Part shown: piece by piece, positions 45,413 to 60,364 of the stretch
How the letters are laid out: each line of letters opens with the position of its first letter
How positions within the stretch are numbered: the first letter of the stretch is position 1
NCBI GenBank assembly: GCA_963573385.1
Contig: CAUYLG010059013.1
Span: 1-64,000 of the forward strand
From: Cacajao melanocephalus
Taxonomy: Eukaryota > Chordata > Mammalia > Primates > Pitheciidae
DNA: 64,000 bases
Direction: 5' to 3'
Notes under the pieces: generated by a model
What the model was told of the DNA's origin: nothing
The model's database searches: none
The model's input: the letters and a program-made list of their open reading frames with translations, nothing else
Made by a program: the position numbers and the translations under genes

Positions 45413-46139
45413 AATAGAACCAGGGACCCCTGAATAACTGATCATTCCAAGTTTGAGCCAAGAAATATACGAGATAAGCCGAGAGCATCTTTTATAACAG
45501 AATGCAAATAATCTATTAAAAACTACTGAAAGCATATCCAAAGATCTGAAATAAATTTTAATTTCTGCCCACTGGCAAAAGATAAGAATACAGTTTAGTA
45601 AGAATAAGTGCAATGGATTGAAATATATCAAATGTGTTTATCCCTTGCCTTTGGAAAGGTAAGTTTTCAATATATTGGTCATTTTTGCAAAGTAATAAGC
45701 TGTCTCCCTAGCATCACTCAAACTGGTAAGTAAAGGGGAAAGAGTGAAGCATTTGTCCAGCTTTTCCTCTATAAAATTTTACCTCAGGGCAACCAGGCAA
45801 TCAAGCAGTTTTAGGTTTATCCCTATAGAAGTATCACATCCCCACCTGCTATTACACGAACTTTAGTCATGTAGAAGGCTATGTTCTAGGTCAAGATTTT
45901 CAATTTTCAATAAAACTTACTTTGCTTACAAGTGAATACCTGAAGAGACCCATCACTCCAAGCAGGAAGCTGGGGTACTTGGGTGGAAGGTTTAAAGAAC
46001 TGACCAGTGAAGGTGCTAGGGGCACTCTGCTGCAAATGTGTAATGACCGGGTTGAGGCCTTTAAGCTCCACAGTGTATATCCTCTATGGGCAGGAGAGCC
46101 CTGATGGACAATGACCACACCCTCCCCTGAGGGTTCCAG

Positions 46140-46166
46140 GTGTTGACCCTGCACCTGGGTCAACAC
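46140..46166. other. Perfect 10-bp-arm hairpin
   Basis: Arms GTGTTGACCC and GGGTCAACAC around a 7-nt loop TGCACCT. Confidence 0.92.
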
Positions 46167-46289
46167 ACCGCTGCAGTTTCTGCGTTAGTCCCCCAGGAAC
46201 TCTTTCTTTGGTATTCTATGTCACGACGTGATCTTCTACTTGTCACATCCATGGCTATCAAATCTATGAGCAGACTACAAAGGGGTCAC

Positions 46290-46895
46290 TAGAGAACTAA
46301 AAAGAAAAATTAACACAAAGATAGAAACTACAGCAACAGGAAGGAAAGGGAATCTGGAGGAAACAGAAACGATGCAGAGAAGTAACACACCATACACCCT
46401 TCCTTAGTGATCTCAAAGAGATGAGCATTACTGCAGTCAAGAGACAAAAGAGGTTTAGGAAAAAAAATGGTTAGAAAAATAAAGATAGTACAAACAGAAT
46501 GAAAGGAAGATAAAGTTGAAGAAATATAAGCCCAATGATTAGGAAAACAGAGATGAAAAGTAGTAGAGAAAATATATGCAAAATAAATGATTCCCTCCAG
46601 AAGTCATCTGAATTATAGGAATTCTAGAGAGGAAGAGCAGAGGAAATATATTACAGAACATTATCAAAGAAACATTTTTAGACTTTATTCTTAGAATTGA
46701 AGGACAGAGTTTCCATGTTATCAGGGATTTCTAACTGTAAATATAATACAATGGGGAAAAAAGTCTGCTAACAATCCAATGCTGTAAACTAGCAAGTTAA
46801 TGAATCACTCATATGGGGTTAGCTGACAGATTGATACGGTGTCCACACAATGGACATAAAAGCATCACAAAATTGTGTTTTAAAAAATAATCAAT
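46290..46895 (+). mobile_element. Possible ancient L1 5'-region sequence
   Basis: Purine-rich sense strand ('caacaggaaggaaagggaat', 'cagagatgaaaagtagtaga') preceding an Alu and then clearer L1M 5'/ORF1 sequence. Assigned only from texture and position. Confidence 0.25.
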
Positions 46896-46897
46896 AT

Positions 46898-47160
46898 GGC
46901 CAGGCACAGTGGCTCATGCCTGTAATCTCAGCACTTTGAGAGGCCAAGGAGGGCAGATCACTTGAGCTCAGGAATTTGAGACCAGCCTGGACAACACAGT
47001 GAAACCACATCATTACTAAAAATATAAAAATTAGCCAGCCACCTGTCATCCCAGCTACTTGGGAGGCTGGGGCAGGAGAATCACTGGAATGCAGAAGGCA
47101 GAGGTTGCAGTGAGCCAAGACTGCACTCCACCTTGGTTACAGAGTGAGACCCATGTTTAA
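46898..47160 (+). mobile_element. Alu (AluS/J-like), sense
   Basis: 'ggccaggcacagtggctcat', 'gcctgtaatctcagcacttt', 'ttgagaccagcctggacaac', then a short deletion in the right-arm start ('ttagccagccacctgtcatc'), and 'gcagaggttgcagtgagcca' to 'agagtgagacccatg'. The words TAATCAAT before the element and AAATCAAT after it may be a partial target-site duplication. It inserted into the L1M 5' region. Confidence 0.92.
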
Positions 47161-48364
47161 AAAATCAATGAAATAAGTGAATGCTGAAGAGACAGCGTTA
47201 AGGGGAAAATAAAAAAGAAATTAAAGAGAACATCCAGAATCTGCTCGTACATATACTGAGAGCTAGGACGTTGTTACTCCTGCTTTACAACAAGAAAACG
47301 CTGGACAAATTGAAAATCAATGACCTTTCTAAATCCATCAGAGAACTGAAGTCACAGGAAAAACTGTCACCCTAAAATCTGGAGAGATGGGTTCATCCTG
47401 AGAGACACTGCAAAGACGTGCTTGCTTGGTGCAGAAACCACAGGGGCCATACAATGATGGGAACTGACATGGTGACTGGCTTGAGGATGACTGTGGACGA
47501 GCATGAGAGTTGGAAAACACTGTGGGTCCCTGCCTTAAGGGAGACCCTACATTTTACTGAACTTTTCTTCAAGAGTTCCACCAGATTCTCATGGCAAGTA
47601 TCCAAAATAGATCCCCTGCGGGTCCTGGCAGAGGAATGGGGAGAGTAATTGCAGTGAAGCATTCACCGAACCTTCTCCATGAAAAGGCCTACTCTCCAGG
47701 GGAAATCACTTTGCAAGAGCAGAACTGTGAAAATCCATCTGACCCGGGAGAATGGAGGCTGGAAGGTAAACTATCACTGGAGTAGGGGCAGAAACACTCG
47801 GGAGGCTCACAGCCCTGAGAAGCAGACCTGCCACAAGACAGATTTAAGCAGAAAAGCACAGATCTCCCTCCACCCCATATACAATCCCTGTACTGAGGCA
47901 GCTCCACTATAGCAGCAGGGTACAGAGCAAAGAGCTACAAGGTGTAGACGCTCTCTGAAGAACAGCACGTAGGAGAGACCCGAAGCCAAAGGGAAAGACA
48001 AAAATGAGGCACTAGAGGGATGTGAAGCCTCTGCTACGTACAGATATGACACACAGGGAACAAAGCCCACTGCCCACAGTTTAGCAAGAAACCTCACCCT
48101 ACAGGCCTACTGACCTCAGATCCTATTACCCAACACATTTCAGCAAAAAAAGTACAACGCACACCAGCAGGCAAGTAAAAACACAGTCTGAAAGGAAAAA
48201 CCATCATCAGAACCAGAATCAGGCATGACAGAAATGCTGGGCATAGTGGATGGGAATTTGAAGTGACCATGATTCTACTAAGGACCCTCGTAGAAAAAGC
48301 AGAGGACACACAAGAGCAAAAGCAGCAGAATGAAAATTCTAAAAATGAATCAAAAGCAAATACT

Positions 48365-48366
<2 letters not shown>

Positions 48367-48398
<32 letters not shown>
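48367..48398. repeat. AC microsatellite within L1M ORF1
   Basis: Sixteen perfect AC units in the ORF1 remnant. Confidence 0.97.
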
Positions 48399-48401
<3 letters not shown>

Positions 48402-48568
48402 AAAAATGAAGAATGCTTTTGAAAAGTTCATGAGTAGACTCAAAACAGATGAGGAAAGAATCAGTGAACATTAACATAAGTAGAAACTTCACAAACTGAA
48501 ATGGAAAGAGGGAACAGAGAAGAAAAAAAAAAACAAAACTGGAATAGAACATCCAAGAACTATGGAGC

Positions 48569-48698
48569 AATACCGTGTAATAATATAACATATGCATCAT
48601 ATGAACACCCGTAGGGGAATGGAGAATGAAGCCAATGCCATGTAATAATAGGACGTATGCATCATGTGAACACCCATAGGAGAATGGAGAATGAAGCC
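48569..48698. repeat. 65-bp tandem duplication
   Basis: Two adjacent 65-bp units, 48569-48633 and 48634-48698, differing at only a handful of positions. Both begin AATACCGTG/AATGCCATG and end GAATGGAGAATGAAGCC. It lies in L1M ORF1, where ordinary copies carry one unit. The mismatches show the duplication is not recent. Confidence 0.95.
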
Positions 48699-48774
48699 GA
48701 AGGAATATGTGAAGTAATAATGGTAAGAACTTTCCTGTCAATATTAGACAGATCAATGAGATAGAAAATTAACA

Positions 48775-52187
<3,413 letters not shown>

Positions 52188-52230
52188 ACAAAGAGAACAC
52201 ATGGACACAGGGAGGGGAGCATCACATATT

Positions 52231-52296
52231 GGGGTCTGTGGGGGGGAACTAGGGGAGGGACAGTGGGGGTGGGGAGGTGGGGAGGGATAACATGGG
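52231..52296 (+). other. Enlarged G-rich (G-quadruplex-type) block in L1 3'UTR
   Basis: At least seven runs of four or more G on the plus strand within 66 bp. Primate L1 3'UTRs carry a conserved G-rich polypurine tract. This one is longer than the versions at 33451-33470 and 53376-53398 in the same window. Confidence 0.85.
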
Positions 52297-52435
52297 GAGA
52301 AATGCCAGCTATAGGTGATGGGGAGGAAGATAGCAAACCACACTGCCATGTGTGTACCTATGCAACAATCTTCCATGTTCTTCACATGTACCCCAAAACC
52401 TAAAATGCAATAAAAGAAAAAGAAAGAAAAAAAAA

Positions 52436-52529
52436 GCAACACCATGGATGGAACTGGAGGATATTATGTTAAGTGAAAGAAACCAGGCATGGAAAGACAA
52501 ACTTTGCATATTCTCACACATTTGTAGGT
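52436..52529 (+). mobile_element. Scrap of older L1 (L1MA/L1PB-type) 3'UTR
   Basis: 'caacaccatggatggaactg', 'gaggatattatgttaagtga' and 'aaagacaaactttgcatatt' are 3'UTR words of an older L1 class. It sits directly between the tail of one primate L1 and the start of the next. Confidence 0.75.
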
Positions 52530-53540
52530 GCTAATTAAACTAAAGAGCTTCTGCAAAGTTACAGAAACTATCATCAGAGTAAACAGGCAACCTACAGAAT
52601 GGGAGAAAATTTTTGTAATCAATCCATCTGACAGAGGGCTAATATCCAGAATCTACAAGGAACTTAAACAAATTTACAAGAAAAAACTCCATCAAAAAGT
52701 GGGCAAAGGATATGAACAGACACTTCTCAAAAGAAGATATTTATGTGACCATCAAACATATGAAAAAAAGCTCATCATCACTGGTCAATTAGAGAAATGC
52801 AAATCAAAACCCCAATGAGATACCATCTCACACCAGTTAAAATGGTGATTATTAAAAGTCAGGAGACAACAGATGCTGGTGAGGAGGTGGATAAATAGGA
52901 AAGCTTTTACACTGTTGGTGGGAGTCTAAATTAGTTCAACCATTGTGCATTGTGGAAGACAGTGTGGTGATCCCTCTAGGATCTAGAACCAGAAATACCA
53001 TTTGACCCAGCAATCCCATTACTGCTTATATACCCAAAGGATTGTAAATCATTCTACTATAAAGACACATGTACATGTATGTTTATTGCAGCACTGTTCA
53101 CAATAACAAAGACTTGGAACCAACCCACATGCCCATCAATGGTAGACTGGATAAAGAAAATGTGGCACATATATACCATGGAATACCATGCAGCCATAAA
53201 AAATAATGAGTTCATGTCCTTCGCAGGGATATGGCTGAAGCTGGAAACCATCATTCTCAGCAAACTAACACAGGAAAAGAAAACCAAACACTGCCTATTC
53301 TCATTCATAAGTGGCAGTTGAACAATGAGAACACATGGACACAGGTAGGGGAATATTACACACCGGGGCCTGTTGTGGGGTGGGGAGTAGGGGAGGGATA
53401 GCATTAGGTAAAATACCTAATGAAGATAATGGGTTGATGGGTGCAGCAAACCACCATGGCACACGTATACCTATGTAACAAATCTGCATGTTCTGCACAT
53501 GTATCCCAGAACTTGAGGTATAATTTTTTAAAAAAAGAGA
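52530..53540 (+). mobile_element. Second primate L1 (L1PA-type) 3' end, about 1 kb
   Basis: Starts in the ORF2 C-terminal region ('ctaattaaactaaagagctt') and repeats the same order as 51404-52430: 'gaaaatttttgtaatcaatc', 'aaacaggcaacctacagaat', 'ttttacactgttggtgggag' (52906), 'aatgtggcacatatatacca' (53159), 'cctgttgtggggtggggagt', ending 'gtataattttttaaaaaaag'. The surviving ORF2 scraps are 52528-52818 and 53079-53321. It is a tandem 3' copy distinct from its neighbour, as it differs at many positions. Confidence 0.95.
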
Positions 53541-53804
53541 GAGGCTATATAAAAATGTAAATTATGACAATAAAAATTCAAAATTTTGAATAAAAAAATA
53601 GACAACACGTTTTTGTTGTTGTTATGGACCTTGTCAAATGTTTGGCTTCTCTTCTGTGACCCCATGAAACTTCCCTGTATGATAAAGTGATTTTTAAAAC
53701 TTTGTTTCTTCTAGTTTCACTCTCATTTTGAAATTGACAGATTTTAAATACCACAACAAATTTACTACCATGAATAAGAAAGATATGATAGGAATCAAAA
53801 GATA
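53541..53804. other. Unassigned AT-rich sequence
   Basis: Nothing recognised. Confidence 0.45.
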
Positions 53805-53925
53805 CAGGTTTCCTGCTTTGCTAACAATGAGCTTGTGTTTTTCCTCATCTACAAAATGAGGGAGTTGGAATAATTGATCCCTAAGGCCCTTATCAGCTCT
53901 AACACACTGTTTCTGTGATTCCATT
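53805..53925 (+). mobile_element. MIR-type SINE tail, sense
   Basis: 'tttcctcatctacaaaatga', 'gggagttggaataattgatc' and 'cttatcagctctaacacact' followed by 'tttctgtgattcc' match the 3' half of a MIR-family SINE. Confidence 0.65.
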
Positions 53926-54394
53926 TTCATGCACTATGTACAATAGCATGTAGCCACATCCTTTTTCTTAAATTGACATGACACAATTATTTTTTTTAAA
54001 ATAGATTCTATCAATTAGGAAAACAAATAATTGCTAACATTAGACAGATGGTGAAACTCTCTCAAAGTAGAGCAGACAAAATAATGCACAACTCTGTCCA
54101 AAACCAAAAGGGTTATTTATGAGTGAATCGTCACCTTTGCAGGAATCCTCCAGATGTTTTTTTCCCACCAGGAATAGTCTGCGAACACAATAAGCATTTC
54201 TGCAGCATCCATCACAATAACTCCTGAGCTCTACATACTGTGCACTGCAAACTGTAGATCAAAGAACTCATCGTTTAATTGGAATTTAACAAAACTTAGA
54301 TGTAGTTCTTTTGTGAAAATCTCTGAAAAAATACTTCATACTTATTTTTCCTCAACTTTTAATCCAAAACGAATCCTAAAATATTAAGCCTGGA
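53926..54394. other. Unassigned AT-rich sequence
   Basis: Nothing recognised. Confidence 0.45.
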
Positions 54395-54535
54395 GGAGAT
54401 CTTAATCCAAATACTCCATCTCATAAAGAAACAGAAGCCCAGTGTGATGACGGGCTATGCCCAAGGTCACAGACTCAAAGATTAGCAGTGCTGCCAGGGT
54501 CAGGGCCTAGACCTCTGACTGTATGACACCATGTA
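54395..54535 (-). mobile_element. MIR-type SINE, antisense
   Basis: 'ctccatctcataaagaaaca', 'gaagcccagtgtgatgacgg', 'gcccaaggtcacagactcaa' and 'cagggcctagacctctgact' follow the antisense order of the MIR core. Confidence 0.65.
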
Positions 54536-57209
54536 GACAAAGATAAAAACACCTAATATAGCCAGTGTGAACTTGTTATTAAAGTAAAAAGTAAATCAGG
54601 AGAAACCCAGCAAATATCCAAATGGTAGGAAAAACTTAAACTGCAAATTCTTGGCAGGTCTTTCAGAAAATGGAATCCGGAAGGCATTTAACCAAAAGCA
54701 TTTCATCATCTACTATGTTGTGCCTGTTTTTTAATTTGGAATAAGGGAATATTCTCTGTAATCAAACATCCTGCCCAGGATTCTAGGCTATAATAAATTA
54801 ATGAAGTGAGTTTCTCCTCTCTATTAGATTATCAGTGGCTACCATTTTCCAAGACAAAGATAAAATATCATTCCATAAAATGCTCTATCAGCAGGCATTT
54901 CTTCAGTGCCAAGCAATTATTAATGCTGGAAAGGAAATAAGCTTGGTCAGCTTTGGCAAATTACTTAAAAACGTCAGGTTCTAAAAGTTTGTAAACCTCC
55001 ATGCCCCAGTTTACCATACTTATTCCTTCAGCTGTATTTCCCTCTTGCTGTTGCCTTCTGTAACAGAGCATTCTAGAATCAGAAAAATGGAATGGTTTCA
55101 TAGAGATTCACTAGGCTAGTAGTTCAGGAGAGAATAAATTGCCAAAAAAAAAAAAAATGCTACCGATGATTGTTACTGATGGTGAAAGCCTAACCAGAAA
55201 GTATTAGAAAACGACATACAACTTTTTCCAGTTGTTTTAGGCCTCTTGTTTCAGAATTACTTCCCATTTCTTTCAGAACTAGAGCATGCAGACATGCATA
55301 CATACAGCCAGTCATTTAGTCAGGTCCATTACAGAATCAGTGCCTAGATTCACAGTTAATAAATTCCATAAAATTGTGACCCAGAAAGATGGAAAATAAC
55401 TTACAGTCTCCATGAGAACCAACTGTGCCGTTAAGAGTGGTCTGGATTAACTAGCCAGGGGATCAACAACAGTTCCTGAGGGGCATGTGAACCTATACAT
55501 TTGGGCTGACTGTAGAGTAATCACCCCAAGACTATAAATTTTATCTCTGAAGGTCCTGAATCCTAGGAAACCCCTCAGTTCTGGGTGACAGGGACATTTG
55601 GTTCATCACTGTGGTAATGGTGCTTCTTAAGTACCTTCTTTAGATCTCCTAGTATGTGAGGAATCATAACATGATATCTTGACACAAAATAAAAACATGC
55701 TTGAAGCTTAAGTAATATGTATTTACTTCCATTATCTTTTTATATTTAACGGGTCGTGTAGCATATGTTATGAACTTTGGGAAATGTATCATCTAGTTCT
55801 TTATTTATTTGCAATTTAAATGAAGCCAGGTGGGGAGAAGTAATGTGCAGAATTAGTCATACTCCAAAGAAATATGTAAAAAGAAAAATCCTGAACAATG
55901 CTTCTATGTGCTTTGCTACTACAGTTTCTATGAATTGCGGCACCCATCACACTTACGTTGTTAAATACAAGCTGTATTAAAAGACTGATAAGATAATGGT
56001 AAAAAAAGAATTTGAATTTTAAATTATGTAATCCAAGATATTCTTGTCTGAACAAAAAGGTATTATTGTGCCCATACTTCCTATGCCATTATTTTGTGAT
56101 TTTAGTTGGGAGGCTTTACTTAGAAATATCTACATTATTTTGTAGCCCTTCTTTTTCAATTATAATATTTGATTTTATTGAGAAATACATTGGTAATCAA
56201 CACATGATTTCAAAGACTTTCCTGTTGATTTGTAGTTTTAAAAGTCGTTGCTCTTTGTTTTTCCCATGGAAATGGCAACATCATTCAGTAAGAAAAGCAC
56301 GATTAGAGTGACAGTAAAAACTGAGTTCAATTTTTAGCATGACAACCAACTAGCCATATAATTTTTAACAAGCTTCTAAACATCCCTGAGCCTCCTATTT
56401 TTGCTAATTGAAGGATTTCCATAACATGGGTTGAAAGCATTTCTTATGTCCTACACACCTACATGAACCAAAAGGCAATGGTTCATTTGCTCCCAGGCTT
56501 CAGACAGAATTTTACATGTTCATAGGTGGTGGTATTTTATGGAAACTTTCTCTCTGTATATCCCATAAAGGCTAGGTCTGCTATGAGAAAGAGATGACCC
56601 AAGCAGACATGCACGTGTGTGCAAATACACACATATGTGTATACACACAAACATACACATAGACAATAGTTTTTGTTCATCTTTGAAAAGTCCTACTTGC
56701 TGGTTCTTCCCCACCCCCAATGCCCCCAGATTTACATGAAATTGGTTTGTGTAAGGCACATGTGGAATGCTTGAAGAGGCTAACAGGGCCTTATGGCATG
56801 AGGCTTGTATGAATTAGATACAGTCTTACAAGGTCACTTGTCCACAGCTCAATTAAGCCATTTCTTGGGCTCATTTTTAAAGTGAGAGTGTCAAAAAATG
56901 ATAATCCTGTGGAATGTAGCAGAAAACATTTTCACCTTTTATCTCTTTTTAACCCTTAGACAATTAAATCTACTCATGTAAAAAGTAAAAAACAAACAAA
57001 ACAAAATCAAAAACAACTTATCCACTCAGGAAAATAAAACTTATTTGAGACAGCGTGCACAGGCTTGTCTGCCAGTAGTATTTGTCTTGCAAGTTTTTCA
57101 TACTTTAACTTGTAATCCACCACAGTTTTAAAAGCTACTATAATCAACTCTAGATTTGTTTTCTTTCAAGATGCAAATGAGAAAGGTTCTTACAGGTTCA
57201 CAGCCTAAG
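54536..57209. other. Unassigned AT-rich sequence
   Basis: No repeat family or exon recognised over about 2.7 kb. It contains a 14-A run at 55144-55157 and an alternating CA/TG-rich stretch at 56600-56664. The frames of 67-99 codons at 55777-56759 are short, AT-driven and without domains. Confidence 0.45.
56600..56664. repeat. Mixed TG/CA alternating tract
   Basis: Interrupted stretches of GTGTGTG, ACACACATATGTGTATACACAC and ACATACACATA form an alternating purine-pyrimidine tract with local dyad symmetry (CACACATATGTGTG-like). Confidence 0.85.
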
Positions 57210-57475
57210 GAAGGCAAGTATTGCATAGTGATTAAGAGGATTGGCTTTGGAGTCTCACAGAACAGGATTCAAATCCCAACTCAGTCACTCTCACCAACTG
57301 TGTGGGGTTTCGTGAGTTACATGGCTATTCTAAACCTTCATTTTCTCATATACAAAATGTGGATAATACTGTTTAACTAATGGTTGTAATAAGGATTAAT
57401 AGCCTAATATATGAAAACTCCCAGCATGGTACCTTACATTGAGGAAGTCTTTAATATATGGAAGCAATTATTAGA
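57210..57475 (+). mobile_element. MIR SINE, sense, full length
   Basis: 'gcatagtgattaagaggatt', 'ggctttggagtctcacagaa', 'aggattcaaatcccaactca', 'ttcattttctcatatacaaa', 'atgtggataatactgttta' and a 3' end at 'ggaagcaattatta' cover the whole MIR consensus order. Confidence 0.92.
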
Positions 57476-57489
57476 GACAGCATTTTTAG

Positions 57490-57645
57490 TTAATTTTATT
57501 GAATACCTACTACATGCCAAGCACTATTAAAGCACTTTATGTGAATTAACTCATTATCCTCACAAAACAGTATGAGTTAAATACCAACATCATCTCAATC
57601 TTATGAGAAAGTGAAGGCAAAGATAAATAACTTGCCTAAATTTTC
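57490..57645 (-). mobile_element. MIR SINE, antisense
   Basis: 'ttattgaatacctactacat', 'gccaagcactattaaagcac', 'gaattaactcattatcctca', 'gaaagtgaaggcaaagataa' and 'ataacttgcctaaa' are the antisense MIR 3' half and core. Its 3' end faces the 3' end of the sense MIR about 15 bp away. Confidence 0.9.
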
Positions 57646-60111
57646 TTGCATAAAGAACTTATACTTTGATGACGTTGAATGTTTCAAAATATATTGCTTT
57701 CTGTGGTCTACTTTGCAAAAGCTGATAGAGGTATAATAGCAGTTTGTAGGAAGTCAGCCAAAATTCAAACATGGGATGTTTGGATGTAGATGTCCCTTGC
57801 TTTACCACAGGTAGATTGCTTCTGCAGCTCCTATAATTCTCCTAAGAAAAAGATTTATATGGAAAAATGTATTCCATCTTTCACATGTCAAAAAAGTTTG
57901 CAAATGACAATTCGTTTTTCAGAAAGTTTGCAAATGACAATGCTTGTTCTGTGAAGAATACTATAGAAATAAGTTTCAACATAAACATGGTGACAATTAA
58001 GGAAGGTATCTTGGAAGCCATAGGGGAAAGTCTTCATGTTTATTAGATTCGCAGAGTAACCACAGAATGCAATATAGTTTAAATCACTGAAGGATCTCAA
58101 AACAAAAATTCCTTATATGAGAAAAATGCCTAATCATAAAGTCATTCATGCTAATTCATAGAGCCAAAGAATATTGCTTCTGTTTGCTATTTTGCTTGTT
58201 TTGTTTTTTACGAGCTGAACCAGGAAAATAATTAGATTTGTCTTGTAAATCCAAATAGTACCTACAATGCTTTTTGATTATATGCCAATAGTCCCTAAAC
58301 TCATAGTCAAACATTTTGCTTTTTCACTAATGCAGTCATTATAGTCTAGGGCCAAAGAGAATATGGAGCTGTTGTGAAAGCTTTCCTAAGGATGTGTAAT
58401 TACAAAATCATATAGATAGAACCCCAGGAAAGTGGTAGGTAGTGGTGTCATGCCTTTGGATCTTCTGCTGGTTTTGCCATTTAAAGCAGTAACTCTGTGG
58501 ATGCAGTTAGTTTGGAGGAGGCAGGATGAGGATGGATCATTCGGTCAGTAACCACATTATACTAAAATCTGATAATAATTTGTTTAGCCATGTTCCTTCT
58601 GCCCCTCTTGGCCTGTCCCTCATCTTCATCGTTGAAATTTTATTTTCAAACTGTATCTTCCTATCTTCTTTCAACTCTTTTCCTCTGTCTTGGCTGAATT
58701 TTAACATCATTTAAATGTCTAATCCTTCAACTATCCTTTCTTCTCCATCAATTTTATCACTTATGATGGTTTATGTCATAATCATCAAACAATCTAGACC
58801 TCAGAACCAATGACTTCTGCCTTCCTTTCTCAGCACTCTCAAAGGAGGTCTCTTTTTCTTCCCTGGTGCCTAGGCAGCCATTCGGCAATTTACTGCCAAT
58901 CTGATCATTTGCCCTTGCCAGCTTTGGCAGATCATGCCTTTACTATAAAGGCAAACCACCCAGTGTAAATCTAGAGATGAAACTCTTCTTAAATAAGTTA
59001 TGTCATGGGGGAAGTCATCTGGTAGAGTCACCTGGCTCCATTTCCAAAGCCTATCAACATTAGCTTATCAATATTAAATTAAGATTATATGTCTTGATCT
59101 ACTTCTAATGCTTGTACAGATTACATTTGACACCCACTTCTGGACTAACCTGTGCCCTACCAACTACACACACTCTTAATCCTGTTTTTGTTTTTCTGGT
59201 AAGATTTTTGTAGCCTACCCATGTGCTCTCAGAAGTTAACCTTATCCCACCTAAGGTTTTAACTTCTCACTCATCTTAATTCATAACCTAAAGTCATCTT
59301 GCTCCCATTAAATTAAAATAGGATGGCTTTGCATTGATTATCACTCAAAAGAAATTTGAATACATGTTAGAATCAGTGGCTACATATGTGAGACAGACTT
59401 TAGGCAAGCCTGAAGCCTGAGTTTGCTAAGGGGTGTTGTGCCTATGAAATTTACCTTTGATTCATCCAGTCTCACGAATAAAAACTCAGAAATGTACTGG
59501 GGTTGCTTTACTGTAGGATATATGCAGGAATTTAGCCAGTCTTCCCAATGGTAAATTACAATTAGATAGAGGACTGGGTAAAAAGTCATTGAAACTCCAT
59601 GACAAATATGGAAAAGATAAACTTCTTTAACTTGTAGAATCCTTAGTCTGTGTAGATGTTTAGATGTTTTCACCAGCCTGTTTTGTCCTTATGAGGATGT
59701 GGGGAATTGGTTACCATCTCATAGTCTCCTATTTGTGTACATTTTGTGTTTAAGTTTCCACATTATTTTTATTAAATAAATTACATAGTTTCTATTTGTG
59801 TTTCTGGTGTTCTTCTGTCCATCCCATCACCATTCTGTTTTGTCACAAGCATACAACGTATTTTTAGATTCCAAACTCAGAAGTTCAAAGCTTCAGATAC
59901 TTTTTTTTAACCTATTGTTGGCTCCATCTTCCACTGCCACTACTGTCAGCTTCCCAATGTCTCCTAGATCTGCTCTTTAATAGACTGGATAACTCTAATT
60001 TGCCTTTATTATTACACTATATTAGTGGGTTTTGTTTATGTGTCTGTTCTATTAGAAGATGATAATTAAATGTGTAATACATTGATGAGTGTTTTATTCA
60101 AACTTCCTGTT
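57646..60111. other. Unassigned AT-rich sequence
   Basis: About 2.5 kb without a recognised family. C/T-rich text at 58590-58900 could be an L2 relic but is not assigned. A near-repeat of AGTTTGCAAATGACAAT occurs at 57895-57911 and 57924-57940. Confidence 0.4.
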
Positions 60112-60170
60112 TGTATTAGCCCTACTTTGTATAGCAAAATGCCATAGACTGGATGGCGGCTTAGACAACA
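60112..60170 (-). mobile_element. Short MLT1-type LTR terminus, antisense
   Basis: 'gtattagccctactttgtat', 'agcaaaatgccatagactgg' and 'cttagacaacac' match the antisense terminus of an MLT1-type LTR. The rest is missing. Confidence 0.5.
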
Positions 60171-60185
60171 CACATGCATGTACTT

Positions 60186-60215
60186 TGTGTGTGTGTGTGT
60201 GTGTGTGAGTGTGTA
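60186..60215. repeat. TG microsatellite
   Basis: About eleven TG units with one GAGT interruption. Confidence 0.95.
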
Positions 60216-60364
60216 TAGCTTTGTCATTTGTAGGACTTAAACAGTATCACATATGTCATATTTACTAAGCAGCAAATTAGTATCATATGTGATTAGTAGA
60301 ATTACATGCTATGTTCAGAAGACTTTCTATACATCACATAGCTAACACACGGGCAAAGATACAG

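Larger units (their letters stand above)
44451..46289. other. Unassigned AT-rich sequence with three hairpin-forming sites
   Basis: No repeat family recognised. It contains the inverted repeats at 45146-45175, 45373-45412 and 46140-46166 listed separately. Confidence 0.45.
47165..48737 (+). mobile_element. Ancient L1 (L1M/HAL1 clade) 5'UTR and ORF1 remnant
   Basis: The clearest part is ORF1-proximal: 'gcaagtaaaaacacagtctg' (48171), 'gacagaaatgctgggcatag' (48228), 'agaatgcttttgaaaagttc' (48410), 'gaggaaagaatcagtgaaca' (48451), 'atccaagaactatggagcaa' (48551). Upstream GC-richer text (47330-47900) fits the L1M 5' leader by position. ORF1 would encode the chaperone protein but is interrupted by a CA repeat at 48367 and a 65-bp duplication at 48569. 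The 220-codon minus frame 48094-48756 is antisense to this element. Confidence 0.6.

Noticed and set aside
48367..48398. Short regular repeats considered as a possible CRISPR-like or satellite array
   Set aside because: This is a simple AC dinucleotide run. No spacer-repeat array occurs anywhere in the window.
48094..48756. Longest open frame in the window (220 codons, minus strand)
   Set aside because: It is antisense to an L1M 5'/ORF1 remnant, includes a translated AC microsatellite (a Val-Cys run) and a translated 65-bp duplication, and shows no domain.
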